Of a stretch of DNA of 56,391 bases, positions 45,017-53,960 are shown in pieces. Numbering within the stretch: the first letter of the stretch is position 1; each line of letters opens with the position of its first letter. A model generated the notes under the pieces. That model was not told the DNA's origin and searched no databases. It saw only the letters and a program-made list of their open reading frames with translations. The DNA is from an uncultured Gemmiger sp. (GTDB lineage: Bacteria; Bacillota; Clostridia; Oscillospirales; Ruminococcaceae): contig CALXHN010000004.1 in the NCBI GenBank assembly GCA_944388105.1, positions 1-56,391 on the forward strand, written 5' to 3'. Both the position numbers and the translations under genes were made by a program.

Positions 45017-45541
45017 ATCGACGCACTGAAAAAGATCGGCAAGAAGGTGTTTGACATCTACTTCACCATCGGCGTCATTGCCATGGGCCTGCTGGCCGTG
45101 CTGGTCATCTTTGCCGTTATTGCCCGGTATTTCTTCTCCCTGAGCTGGAAACAGCTGGCGGAGTTCAACACCACCCTGTTTGCCTTCACCACCTTCTGGG
45201 GCATGGGGGTCAACGTCATCAAGGACGAACACGTCATCATCGACATCCTGTACGACCGGGTGCCGCCCGCCGCCAAGCGGTGGCTGGCCATCCTGAACCA
45301 CATCATCGTGCTGATCGTGGATGTGGTCTTCACCTGGCAGGGCTTCAGCTATGTGGCCATGGCCGGCAAGCAGATCAGCCAGGGCATGGAGATCCCCATG
45401 ACCTACATGTACGGCATCATGCCGGTGTCCGGCGTGATCTGCGCCGTGTGCGTGGTCATCAAGATCGGCATGCTGCTCACCGCCGACATTTCCTACTTCG
45501 CGCCCAAGAACAAGGTTCTGAGCGCCGACGACCCCGCCTGA
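45017..45541 (+). CDS. TRAP transporter small permease (DctQ-like), non-standard start
   Basis: Coding resemblance begins with DALKKIGKKVFDIYF directly after AAAGGGG and nine bases, but the codon at 45017-45019 is ATC, not ATG. In-frame alternatives are CTG at 45008, which touches the ribosome site, and GTG at 45047, which lacks a good one. The protein (about 174 aa) has the four helices of DctQ (around 15-40, 48-70, 88-112, 128-152) and conserved features such as FNTTLFAFTTFWGM and a DILYDR loop. It should bridge the binding protein and large permease. The start change could silence it or lower its synthesis; a sequencing error is also possible. Confidence 0.82.
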   Translation: MDALKKIGKKVFDIYFTIGVIAMGLLAVLVIFAVIARYFFSLSWKQLAEFNTTLFAFTTFWGMGVNVIKDEHVIIDILYDRVPPAAKRWLAILNHIIVLIVDVVFTWQGFSYVAMAGKQISQGMEIPMTYMYGIMPVSGVICAVCVVIKIGMLLTADISYFAPKNKVLSADDPA

Positions 45542-45560
45542 GCGAAAGGAGGCACGACCT

Positions 45561-46853
45561 ATGGCAATGTTGATTCTGCTGGTGCTGCTGATCATCTTTG
45601 CAGCACTCGGCGTGCCGCTGGCCTTCGCCATCGGCGCATCCTGCGTGACCTACATCACCACCAACGCCCCCACCTTCCTGGGCATGCTGCCCCAGCGTGT
45701 GTGGAACGGCGCCTACAGCGAACTGATGATCGCCATGCCCCTGTTCATGCTGGCCGGTGAACTGATGAACACCGGCGGCATCACCCAGCGCATCATCGAC
45801 TTCTGCATGGAGATCCTGCGTCCCGTGCGCGGCGGTCTGGGCGAAGTGAACATCGTGGCGTCCATGATCTTCGGCGGCATCTCCGGTTCCTCGGTGGCCG
45901 ACACCTCGGCCCTGGGTTCCATCCTGATCCCCGCCATGGAGAAGGAAGGCTATCCTTCCGACGCCTCCGCCGGCATCACGGTGGCTTCCTCCACCATGGG
46001 CATGATCATCCCCCCGTCCACCCCCATGATCGTCTATTCCATGATCTCCGGCGGCTCGGTGGGCGCCCTGTTCATGGCCGGCGCCGTACCCGGCATCCTC
46101 ATCGGCCTGACCCAGCTGGTGCTGGTCTACATCATCAGCGCCAAAAAGGGCTGGCATCCCCAGCGTGAACCCTTCAACGGCAAGCGCTGCGCCCACGCCA
46201 TCCTGTCCGGCATCCCCGCCCTGATCATGCCGCTGTTCATCATCATCTGCGTGTCCTTCGGCATCTGCACCGCCTCCGAAAGCGCCGGTGTGGCCGTTCT
46301 GTACGCCCTGCTGGTCGGCTTCTTCGTCTACCGGGAACTGACCTGGAAGGCCGTGTGGGAAGCCCTGAAGAAGACCTTCATCTCCTCTTCCTCCATCATG
46401 CTGATCATCGGCTTCACCACCATCTTCACCTGGGTGCTGACCATGCAGAACGTGCCCCAGACGGTGGGCGCCTTCTTCATGTCCCTGAACATGCCCACCT
46501 GGGCCATCGCCCTACTGTTCTGCGTGATGATCCTGCTCATCGGCACCTTCATCGACGTGAGCCCCGCCATCCTGCTGCTCACCCCCATCCTGCTGCCGGT
46601 CATGCAGAGCTACGGCATCTCCACCCTGCAGTTCGGTGCCATGATGATCACCGGTCTGGCCATCGGTCTGGTGACCCCGCCCGTGGGCATGTGCCTGAAC
46701 GCCTGCAACAAGATCAACCGCATGCCCATTGTGGACATCTTCAAGGGTGCTGCCCCGTACGTCGTGTGCAACGTGATCGTCCTGCTGGCCATCAGCCTGT
46801 GGGCGCCGCTGACCACCTGGCTGCCCACCCTGCTGGGCTACAGCCTGAACTGA
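45561..46853 (+). CDS. TRAP transporter large permease (DctM-like)
   Basis: A 430-aa protein with about twelve helices: GVPLAFAIGASCV, FMLAGELMNTGGIT, MIFGGISGSSVADTSALGS and IPPSTPMIVY are DctM family motifs. Na+-coupled translocation pathway of the TRAP transporter. It starts after AAAGGAGG, 19 bases after DctQ. The gene looks intact although the binding protein is not. Confidence 0.95.
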   Translation: MAMLILLVLLIIFAALGVPLAFAIGASCVTYITTNAPTFLGMLPQRVWNGAYSELMIAMPLFMLAGELMNTGGITQRIIDFCMEILRPVRGGLGEVNIVASMIFGGISGSSVADTSALGSILIPAMEKEGYPSDASAGITVASSTMGMIIPPSTPMIVYSMISGGSVGALFMAGAVPGILIGLTQLVLVYIISAKKGWHPQREPFNGKRCAHAILSGIPALIMPLFIIICVSFGICTASESAGVAVLYALLVGFFVYRELTWKAVWEALKKTFISSSSIMLIIGFTTIFTWVLTMQNVPQTVGAFFMSLNMPTWAIALLFCVMILLIGTFIDVSPAILLLTPILLPVMQSYGISTLQFGAMMITGLAIGLVTPPVGMCLNACNKINRMPIVDIFKGAAPYVVCNVIVLLAISLWAPLTTWLPTLLGYSLN

Positions 46854-46875
46854 TTTTTGTGGGGAGGTTTCTTCC

Positions 46876-47667
46876 ATGACTCTGAAAGAAAAAATGAAGC
46901 GGGGACCGGTATTCGGCATGGCCTGCTTTACCGGCACCACCTGCGTGATCGAAAACATCGCCATGTCCGGGCTGGATTTCATCTACCTGGACCTGGAACA
47001 CACCAACTACATGCTGGACGAAGCCTTTGAAAAGCAGATCATGGCCGCCAAGCTCCACGACATCGCGGTGCTGGTGCGCATGGCGGACGAGAACGAGGTG
47101 GCCATCCGCAAGGTGCTGGAATGGGGCGCCGACGGCGTGGTGATCCCCCACTGCAAGACCGCCGAGATGACCCGCAAGGCGGTGGAAGGCGCCAAGTTCA
47201 CCCCCCTGGGCCGCCGTGGCGGCGAGACCAACGTGCGGGCCGCCGGGTTCGGCTACCACAACTTTGACTGGAACGCCTACATTGAACAGCAGAACCGGGA
47301 TACCCTGGTCATCCCCATGGACGAGGATTACGAGTTCACCGACAACATCGACGAGATCCTGGCGGTGCCGGGGATCGACGCGGTGAACTTCGGGCCCATC
47401 GACTACGCCGTGTCCCGCCAGCTGAAGATCGGCTACTCCATGGGCGAGGAAGTCCACGACGCCTTCCAGGTCCTGGTGGAGAAGTGCAAGGCCAAGGGCC
47501 TGGGCGTGCTGGGCCCGGTGGTGCCCCCCACCAAGGAGAACATCGACAAGGCCATTGCCGACGGCTACACCATGATCATTCTGGGCAATGACATGTGGCA
47601 TTTCCAGAAATCCCTGAAAGAACTGGTCAGCGACGCGGTGGAACCCGTGCGGGCCGAACATTCCTGA
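46876..47667 (+). CDS. HpcH/HpaI-family aldolase
   Basis: A 263-aa (beta/alpha)8 class II aldolase/citrate lyase-like enzyme. YLDLEHTNY holds the catalytic His, VRMADENE the substrate Arg, and GPIDYA the second metal Asp; the first metal Glu seems to lie in an unusual IPMDED segment instead of the common QIE. Family members split 4-hydroxy-2-oxo acids into pyruvate and an aldehyde. It is last in the TRAP operon, 22 bases after DctM with GGGGAGG, so it likely degrades a sugar-acid-derived intermediate of the transported substrate (inference). Confidence 0.9.
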   Translation: MTLKEKMKRGPVFGMACFTGTTCVIENIAMSGLDFIYLDLEHTNYMLDEAFEKQIMAAKLHDIAVLVRMADENEVAIRKVLEWGADGVVIPHCKTAEMTRKAVEGAKFTPLGRRGGETNVRAAGFGYHNFDWNAYIEQQNRDTLVIPMDEDYEFTDNIDEILAVPGIDAVNFGPIDYAVSRQLKIGYSMGEEVHDAFQVLVEKCKAKGLGVLGPVVPPTKENIDKAIADGYTMIILGNDMWHFQKSLKELVSDAVEPVRAEHS

Positions 47668-47690
47668 TACCAGCAATTCTTCCCATATTG

Positions 47691-47752
47691 CAATACGCCC
47701 CGGCGGGGACCACAGAGAAGTTCTTGCCGGGGCGTATTGTTTTTTATTTTTT
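47691..47752 (+). terminator. Terminator of the TRAP/aldolase operon
   Basis: CAATACGCCCCGGC pairs with GCCGGGGCGTATTG, followed by a long T-rich run. The loop contains about 20 bases. Confidence 0.92.
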
Positions 47753-47766
47753 ATACGGAACGTATT

Positions 47767-48600
47767 TTACAGGTCTTTCCCGCACAGCTGCCAGAAGGCC
47801 ACCGCTCCGGCCGCCGCCACGTTGAGGGAATCCACCCCCGGCCGCATGGGGATGCGCACGGTGTAGCGGCACCGGGCGATGGTGTCCGGGGCCAGACCGT
47901 CCCCCTCGGTGCCCAGCACCATGGCCAGCCTGGGTTCGGCCGCAAGGCGGGGGTCGTCGATGCGCAGGGAGTGTTCGTTCAGCGCCAGGGCCGCCGTGGC
48001 AAAGCCCCATTCTTCCAGGCTGGCCAGCCCCTTTTCCGGCCAGTCCTCCTTCGTTTCGCCCAGGCGGGCCCAGGGCACCGCGAACACGGTGCCCATGCTC
48101 ACCCGCACCGCCCGACGGCACAGCGGGTCACAGCAGGAGGGGCTGAGCAGCACCCCGTCCACCCCCATGGCCGCCGCCGAGCGGAACACCGCCCCCACGT
48201 TGGTGGAATCCACGATGTTCTCCAGCACCGCCACCCGGCGGGCATCCCGGCAGATCTCCTCCGCCCTGCGGGGGGCCGGACGGGCCATGGCACACAGCAC
48301 CCCCCGGGTGAGGGTGTAGCCGGTGAGGGAGGCCAGCAGCGCCCGGTCCCCGGTGTACACCGGGACTTCCGGGCAGCGGGCCAGCACCGGGGCGGCGGGG
48401 CCGGTGATCTGGCGGCGCTCCATGAGGAAGGCCAGGGGCTCGCATCCGGCGTCCAGAGCACTGCCGATGACCTTGGGGCTTTCGGCAACGAACAGGCCGT
48501 GTTCCCGCTCGGTGCTGCTGCGCAGCTGGGCCTCGGTGAGGCGGGCAAAGGGGGCCAGTTCCGGCAGGTTCAGGTCGTGAATTTCGATGATGGGCGGCAT
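47767..48600 (-). CDS. SpoU/TrmH-family RNA 2'-O-methyltransferase
   Basis: A 277-aa SPOUT methyltransferase. N-terminal substrate-binding domain (AESPKVIGSALDAG), then the SPOUT knot with motif 1 ENIVDSTNVGAVFRSAAAMG (Asn and Arg catalytic), motif 2 LVLGTEGDGL-like and motif 3 IPMRPGVDSLNVAAAGAVA. Methylates a ribose in rRNA or tRNA using S-adenosylmethionine. ATG 48600 follows AAAGGAG; the longer frame to 48648 overlaps the preceding terminator. Confidence 0.94.
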   Translation of the reverse strand: MPPIIEIHDLNLPELAPFARLTEAQLRSSTEREHGLFVAESPKVIGSALDAGCEPLAFLMERRQITGPAAPVLARCPEVPVYTGDRALLASLTGYTLTRGVLCAMARPAPRRAEEICRDARRVAVLENIVDSTNVGAVFRSAAAMGVDGVLLSPSCCDPLCRRAVRVSMGTVFAVPWARLGETKEDWPEKGLASLEEWGFATAALALNEHSLRIDDPRLAAEPRLAMVLGTEGDGLAPDTIARCRYTVRIPMRPGVDSLNVAAAGAVAFWQLCGKDL

Positions 48601-48627
48601 GGGGGAAAACTCCTTTCGGCACAACGC

Positions 48628-48661
48628 AAAAACCGTCCGGTGGGGCACACCGGACGGTCTG
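48628..48661 (-). terminator. Terminator after manA
   Basis: ACCGTCCGGTG pairs with CACCGGACGGT; on the minus strand it is followed by TTTTTGCG. Confidence 0.88.
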
Positions 48662-48697
48662 ATGATAAACCTTTGGGGAAAGGGCTGTCAACCCGCC

Positions 48698-49630
48698 TTA
48701 CACCCGGGTGCAGAGGGTGCGCAGGGTGCCGGCCACGGTGAATTCGCCGCTGTCGGCGGTGATGAAGACGCTGTCGCCCTTCTTCACCGGCAGGGTCTGG
48801 CCGCCGCAGGTCACGGTGCCTTCGCCTTCCACGATGAGCAGGGAGACAAAGCTCTCGGCGCCCGCGGTCCCGGTAAAGCCGTTCTCCTTCACGTCCACCG
48901 TGAAGTAGGGGCACTGGGCCATATGGCCGCCGAAGTCATGTTCCGTGGGGGGCTCACACTTGGTCACGGCCAGGGCCTGGGGGATGTGCAGCGCCCGGGG
49001 CTTGCCGTCGGCGCCCACCCGGCCGTAGTCATAGACCCGGTAGGTGACGTTGGAGTTCTGCTGGATCTCCGCAATGACGATGCCCTGGCAGATGGCATGC
49101 AGGGTGCCGGAGGGGATGAAGAAGACATCCCCCTTGTGCACCGGGGCGGCGTTGAGCACTTCGGTGAGGGTGTTGTCCTTGATGCGGCGCTCGAATTCTT
49201 CCTTGCTGATCTCATGGTCGAAACCATAGTACAGGAAGGCACCGGGCTCGCAGTCCAGGATGTACCACACTTCGGTCTTGCCGTACTGGTGCTCATGTTC
49301 CAGGGCGTACTCGTCGGAGGGGTGCACCTGGATGGACAGGTTGCCCTTGGCGTCGATGAATTTGGTCAGGACGGGGAACTGCTCGAACTTCTGGCAGTCG
49401 GTACCCAGGATGTCCTTACCCTTTTCCTCGATATACTGGGCCAGGGTCTTGCCGTCGTCCTCCCCGCCCACAATGTAGGAGGGGCCGTCGGGATGGCAGG
49501 AGAGCATCCAGGCTTCGGCCAGGGGGTTCAGGTCGCTTTCGATGCCGAAATCGGTGCGCAGGCGGGACCCGCCCCACAGATAATCCTTGCAGCTGGGTCT
49601 GAGTTTGAACATAGCCATGATGGATTTCAT
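48698..49630 (-). CDS. manA: Mannose-6-phosphate isomerase, class I
   Basis: A 310-aa cupin metalloenzyme that interconverts mannose-6-phosphate and fructose-6-phosphate. Zinc ligands are visible in SIQVHPSDEYALEHE (QVH and Glu) and SGTLHAI (His). Its start ATGA overlaps the stop of the phosphohexomutase gene by four bases, suggesting a shared transcript and coupled translation; in-frame ATGs at 49618 and 49612 are alternatives. With the mutase it supplies mannose-1-phosphate/GDP-mannose or channels mannose to glycolysis. Confidence 0.94.
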   Translation of the reverse strand: MKSIMAMFKLRPSCKDYLWGGSRLRTDFGIESDLNPLAEAWMLSCHPDGPSYIVGGEDDGKTLAQYIEEKGKDILGTDCQKFEQFPVLTKFIDAKGNLSIQVHPSDEYALEHEHQYGKTEVWYILDCEPGAFLYYGFDHEISKEEFERRIKDNTLTEVLNAAPVHKGDVFFIPSGTLHAICQGIVIAEIQQNSNVTYRVYDYGRVGADGKPRALHIPQALAVTKCEPPTEHDFGGHMAQCPYFTVDVKENGFTGTAGAESFVSLLIVEGEGTVTCGGQTLPVKKGDSVFITADSGEFTVAGTLRTLCTRV

Positions 49631-51318
49631 CCTTTCATCATTTCGGCCGCAGCGGCGGCCAGTTTTTCGTTGACCGCGTCAGCTTCGGCCTCGCTCTTGC
49701 CGACGGCGGAGAGGTAAACCTTGATCTTGGGCTCAGTGCCGGAGGGACGGACCATGAACTTGTGGCCGCCGGCCAGACGGTATTCCAGCACATCGGCCAT
49801 GGGCAGCCCGTTGTGGCCGCCGGGAACGTTGTAGTCCACCGCTTCTTCCACCCGGCAGCCGGCGATTTCCGCCGGGGCCTGGGCCCGCAGGCCGGCCATG
49901 AGCTGCTGCATGGTGTGCATGCCGCTCTCCCCTTCAAAGGTGAAGGAGGACAGGGCATTGCGGTAGTAGCCGAATTCCTTGTACAGCGCCTCGATGGCAT
50001 CCAGCAGGGTCATGCCCTGCTGGGCGTACCAGGCGGCGGCCTCGCAGACCAGCAGGGTGGCGTTCACCGCGTCCTTGTCCCGCACGTGGGGGCCGGACAG
50101 GTAGCCGTAGCTTTCCTCAAAGCCGAAGATGTACCGGTCCACCCGGCCTTCGGCTTCCAGCTTGCCGATCTGCTCCCCGATGAACTTGAAGCCGGTGAGG
50201 GTGCGGCGCAGCTCCACCCCGTACTTTTTGGCCACCGGGGTGGCCATGTCGGTGGAGACGATGGTGGTCACCGCCACCGGGTCCGCGGGCATGGTGCCCC
50301 GGGCGATGCGGGTGCGGCAGATGTAATCCAGCAGGATGATGCCCATCTCGTTGCCGGTGATGAGCCGGTAGCCGCCCTTGCCGTCGGGCACGGCGGTGCC
50401 GCAGCGGTCACAGTCGGGGTCGGTGCCCAGCAGCAGGTCCGGGTGGACGGTGTCGCACAGTTCCAGGCCCTTTTCCATGGCTTCCCGGATCTCCGGGTTG
50501 GGGTAGGGGCAGGTGGGGAAATCCCCGTCCGGCTTTTCCTGTTCGGGGACCACCGTCATGTGGGTGACCCCCAGCTTGGCCAGCAGCTTGCGCACGCATT
50601 CCAGGCCGGAGCCGTTGAGGGGGGTATAGACCAGTTTCAGGTCGGCGGTGCCGGCGCCGTCCCCCACCCGCTGGGCGTAGACGGCGTCCACAAAGGCATC
50701 CAGGCAGTCGTCCCCGATGGTGACGATGCGGCCGTCGGCCAGGGCGGCGTCATAGTCGGCCAGCTTCACGCCTGCAAAGATATCCACCGCCTCGATGGCG
50801 GCCAGGATCTTTTCGGCGGCTTCCAGGGTGATCTGGCAGCCGTCGGCGCCATAGACCTTGTAGCCGTTGTACTTGGCGGGGTTATGGCTGGCGGTGACGC
50901 AGACGCCCGCCCCGCAGCCCAGGTACCGCACCGCCCAGGACAGGGCGGGGGTGGGTTCCAGCCGGGGGTACAGATAGGCGGTGATGCCGTTGGCCGCCAG
51001 CACCCGGGCGGTCTCCCGGGCAAAGAGGTCGCCCTTATGGCGGCTGTCATGGGCGATGGCCACCTTTTTGGGCAGGGTGGTGGAATTGAGGTAATCGGCC
51101 AGGCCCTGGGTGGCCTTGCGCACGGTGTAGATGTTCATGCGGTTGGTGCCCGCGCCGATCACCCCGCGCAGGCCGCCGGTGCCGAAGGCCAGGTCGCGGT
51201 AAAAGCGGTCACTGACGGCTTCGGGGTCCTGGGCGATGCTGCGCAGCTCCTCGGCCAGATCGTCAGGCAGACCGGGCTGGGCCAGCCATGCCTGATAGCG
51301 GGTTTCGATGGTATTCAT
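49627..51318 (-). CDS. Phospho-sugar mutase (phosphoglucomutase/phosphomannomutase)
   Basis: A 563-aa alpha-D-phosphohexomutase. Catalytic Ser in TASHNPAKYNG (S144), metal loop GTDPDCDR, sugar-binding GFEESYGYL and phosphate-binding RPSGTEPKIK are all present. The length fits the glucose/mannose bisphosphate-dependent PGM/PMM of Firmicutes (PgcA-like). Start at 51318; frames continuing to 51972 run through the promoter and are not real. Coupled to manA downstream. Likely feeds nucleotide sugars for the glycolipid glycosyltransferases nearby. Confidence 0.95.
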   Translation of the reverse strand: MNTIETRYQAWLAQPGLPDDLAEELRSIAQDPEAVSDRFYRDLAFGTGGLRGVIGAGTNRMNIYTVRKATQGLADYLNSTTLPKKVAIAHDSRHKGDLFARETARVLAANGITAYLYPRLEPTPALSWAVRYLGCGAGVCVTASHNPAKYNGYKVYGADGCQITLEAAEKILAAIEAVDIFAGVKLADYDAALADGRIVTIGDDCLDAFVDAVYAQRVGDGAGTADLKLVYTPLNGSGLECVRKLLAKLGVTHMTVVPEQEKPDGDFPTCPYPNPEIREAMEKGLELCDTVHPDLLLGTDPDCDRCGTAVPDGKGGYRLITGNEMGIILLDYICRTRIARGTMPADPVAVTTIVSTDMATPVAKKYGVELRRTLTGFKFIGEQIGKLEAEGRVDRYIFGFEESYGYLSGPHVRDKDAVNATLLVCEAAAWYAQQGMTLLDAIEALYKEFGYYRNALSSFTFEGESGMHTMQQLMAGLRAQAPAEIAGCRVEEAVDYNVPGGHNGLPMADVLEYRLAGGHKFMVRPSGTEPKIKVYLSAVGKSEAEADAVNEKLAAAAAEMMKG

Positions 51319-51420
51319 ACTGTCACACTCCCGTTGTTGATCAGAAAAAATCTCATGGTGCGGACGGCCCGCCGCCCGAGATACAGCGGCCCATTCCGGA
51401 ACAGAAGGCTGTTCCTCCCA

Positions 51421-51449
51421 ATTATAGCACAGAACAGCAGAAATGTGTG
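51421..51449 (-). promoter_or_regulatory. Promoter of the mutase-manA operon
   Basis: Minus strand TGCTATAAT extended -10 (51426-51421) with weak CACACA -35. The leader is about 100 bases and begins with a small GGAACAG/CTGTTCC hairpin. Confidence 0.75.
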
Positions 51450-51500
51450 CCACAATCTTATGGGAATGTGAATTTTTTTCAGGCATTGCGCCGGTTTTTC

Positions 51501-52604
51501 TCAGAGCACCCCCAGGCCCCGGGCCACGATGGTGATGAAGTCCTGCACATTGGTCACGATGGTGGTGGCGGACAGGCTTCCCCGGTCCAGCAGCTTGTTG
51601 ACCACGAACTCGTCGGCGTCCACCGTGTACAGGAACACCGGGCGGACGGTGCCGTCGGCCAGCACCCGGTAGGAGGGGGTCATGTTCCCCGCCGCGATGG
51701 TGTGCAGCATGGTGGCCAGACAGATGACGGTGGTGGCCTTGCGGATGAGCCCCCGCATGGCGCTCTGGCCGGCGTAGGCGTCCCCCACCACCTCCGGCAG
51801 GGGACCATCGTCCCGGATGGAGCCGGTGAGCACGAAGGGCACCTGCTGCTTCACGCAGGCATACATGATGCCGTTGTCGATGCGGTGCTCCCGGATGAAG
51901 GCGGGGATGGACCCGCAGCGGCGCACCTCGTTGATCACGTCCAGGTGGTTGTAATGCCCGCCGGGGCGGCATTCCTGGGTGTAGATGTCCTGGCCCAGGG
52001 CGGTGTGGAAGGCGGCCCCTTCCAGGTCGTGGGTGGCCAGGGCGTTGCCCGCCAGCAGGCCGTGGGCGTAGCCCTGCTCGATCATGGCCTGCATGGCCGC
52101 CCGGGCGTCGGCGTCAAAGGAGAAAGCCGGACCCATGACCCAGACGATGTTGCCGTGCTCCCGCTCATACCGCAGCAGCGCCATGAGCCGGTCATAGTCC
52201 CGGGCGTAGGCGGTCTCCCGGCTGCGGCCCTGGCGGAAGGCGAACCGGTCCCCCTCCCCCGCTCCGCCGCCGGTGAAGCCGGTGGTGTGCAGGTAGATGC
52301 CCTCCTCCCCGTTTTCGGTGCGGCCCAGGGCCACCAGGTCCCCCTGGCGCAGGTTGCGGTTCTCCACCACCGCCAGACTGCCGTCCGGGCGCAGCACCAC
52401 GCTGGAATCCATCCGGCTTTCGGGGACCAGGGTCCAGCGGCCGCCGATTTTGAAGTATTCCGGGTACATGGAGGTGCTGTGGAACCCCGCCGGCGCCACC
52501 CCGTCGGCCTCGGCGGGCTGCCAGCGGGCGTCAGGGGCCTGGGCCAGGGCGGGAACGGAAAAGTCCGGCGCCCGGTACACCGGCATGGAAAAGGAACGAT
52601 TCAT
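51501..52604 (-). CDS. Alternative-family ornithine cyclodeaminase (LOR/SDH-like, TIGR00300 type)
   Basis: A 367-aa protein resembling the archaeal/bacterial alternative ornithine cyclodeaminase family (LOR/SDH region), also found as the C-terminal part of cyanobacterial arginine-degrading ArgZ/AgrE. Signatures seen: VWVMGPAFSFDADAR, LLAGNALATHDLEGA, GHYNHLDVINEVRRCGSI, VPFVLTGSIRDDGPLPEV and ATMLHTIAAGNM. Reaction in known members: ornithine to proline and ammonia with NAD. It is alone, divergent from the glycosyltransferase operon. Some members lack this activity, so function is probable but not certain. Confidence 0.85.
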   Translation of the reverse strand: MNRSFSMPVYRAPDFSVPALAQAPDARWQPAEADGVAPAGFHSTSMYPEYFKIGGRWTLVPESRMDSSVVLRPDGSLAVVENRNLRQGDLVALGRTENGEEGIYLHTTGFTGGGAGEGDRFAFRQGRSRETAYARDYDRLMALLRYEREHGNIVWVMGPAFSFDADARAAMQAMIEQGYAHGLLAGNALATHDLEGAAFHTALGQDIYTQECRPGGHYNHLDVINEVRRCGSIPAFIREHRIDNGIMYACVKQQVPFVLTGSIRDDGPLPEVVGDAYAGQSAMRGLIRKATTVICLATMLHTIAAGNMTPSYRVLADGTVRPVFLYTVDADEFVVNKLLDRGSLSATTIVTNVQDFITIVARGLGVL

Positions 52605-52634
52605 AGGCCATTCTCCCCTCGGTTGGTTTTCTTT

Positions 52635-52663
52635 ACTGTATCACGCCGGACAGGGCTTGTCGA
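52635..52663 (-). promoter_or_regulatory. Promoter of the ornithine cyclodeaminase-like gene
   Basis: Minus strand TCGACA (52663-52658), 17-base spacer, TGA-TACAGT (52640-52635). Confidence 0.65.
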
Positions 52664-52787
52664 TACGGGAAATGAACTTTTTGTTACAAAGTTGTAAAAA
52701 TCACAGAACACTGCCAAATCGGGGATGCCAGCCGCGTTTTTGTGGGCAAGAGACAAAAATTTCCAACCTCCGAGGAGGGTGATTGAT

Positions 52788-53960
52788 ATGAAGATCCTGC
52801 TTACGTCCGACTGGTACATCCCCGCCGTCAACGGGGTCGTCACCTCTCTGCTGGCTTTGCGCCGCCAGCTCACCCGCCAGGGCCATGAAGTGCGGGTGCT
52901 GACCCTGTCCGGCGATCTGCACAGCCATGTGCGGGAGGGCGTCTATGCCCTGGGGTCGGTGGATGCGGGGATGATCTATCCCGGCGCCCGCCTGCGTGCC
53001 CCCGAAGGGGACGCCCTGATCCGGGAGCTCATCGCCTGGGGGCCGGACGTGGTCCACTCCCAGTGCGAGTTCAGCACCTTTGCCCCCGCACGGCGGATTG
53101 CCCGGGCCTGCGGAGCGCCGCTGGTGCACACCTACCACACGGTATACGAGGATTACACCCATTACTTCTCCCCCAGCCGCCGATGGGGCAAGGCCCTGGT
53201 GCGGGGCTTCACCCGGAGCATCGCCGCCCGGTGCGACGCCCTGCTGGCCCCCACCGACAAGGTGCGGAACCTGCTGCTGGGCTACGACGTGCCCTGCCCG
53301 GTGTACACCCTGCCCACCGGCATCGACCTGGACCGGTTCCAGGTGGACCGGCGGGAAGGGCTGTGGCTGCGGGACAGACTGGGCATCCCCCAGAACCGGC
53401 CGGTGCTGCTCTACCTGGGCCGTCTGGCCCGGGAGAAAAACCTGGACGACCTGCTGGAGGTGGCGGCGGCGGTGCCCCAGGCCACTTTGCTGGTGGCCGG
53501 GGACGGCCCCGACGGGCCCCGCTTCCGGGAGGAGGCGGCGCGCCGGGGGCTGGATGTGGTGTTCGGCGGAATGGTGGACCCCAAGGAGGTGCCGGTGTGG
53601 TACGCGGCGGCAGACCTTTTCCTCAGCGCCTCCACCAGCGAGACCCAGGGGCTGACCTATCTGGAAGCGCTGGCGGCGGGGCTGCCGGTGATCTGTCGGG
53701 CGGACCCCTGCCTGAAAGGGGTGCTGACAAACGGCGGCAACGGCTACGGCTGTGCGGACGCCGCCGGGATGGCCGCCCGGGTGCGGGCGCTGCTGGCGGA
53801 CCCGGACGAACTGGATGCCATGCACCGTCGGGCCCGGGTTTCGGCCCTGGCTTTTTCTGAAGAAAATTTTGCCCGTCGGGCGTCGGCGCTGTACCGGGAG
53901 CAGATTCTGCTCCACCGCGCCGCCCCGGCTCTGGAAAGGAGCGCTGTATGGACCGCGTGA
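52788..53960 (+). CDS. GT4-family glycosyltransferase (diacylglycerol glucosyltransferase-like)
   Basis: A 390-aa GT-B enzyme. N-terminal TSDWYIPAVNGVVTSL (acceptor loop) and C-terminal E-x7-E motif in SETQGLTYLEALAAGLPV are those of the GT4 group that includes diacylglycerol 3-glucosyltransferases (Streptococcus/Acholeplasma type). It ends overlapping the TVP38 gene by 13 bases. With the second glycosyltransferase it likely builds mono- and diglucosyl-diacylglycerol membrane glycolipids, anchors for lipoteichoic acid-type polymers. Acceptor is inferred. Confidence 0.9.
   Translation: MKILLTSDWYIPAVNGVVTSLLALRRQLTRQGHEVRVLTLSGDLHSHVREGVYALGSVDAGMIYPGARLRAPEGDALIRELIAWGPDVVHSQCEFSTFAPARRIARACGAPLVHTYHTVYEDYTHYFSPSRRWGKALVRGFTRSIAARCDALLAPTDKVRNLLLGYDVPCPVYTLPTGIDLDRFQVDRREGLWLRDRLGIPQNRPVLLYLGRLAREKNLDDLLEVAAAVPQATLLVAGDGPDGPRFREEAARRGLDVVFGGMVDPKEVPVWYAAADLFLSASTSETQGLTYLEALAAGLPVICRADPCLKGVLTNGGNGYGCADAAGMAARVRALLADPDELDAMHRRARVSALAFSEENFARRASALYREQILLHRAAPALERSAVWTA

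Noticed and set aside
49627..51972. 781-codon version of the phosphohexomutase
   Set aside because: The extra N-terminal part crosses the promoter and is antisense to the neighbouring gene; the family start is at 51318.
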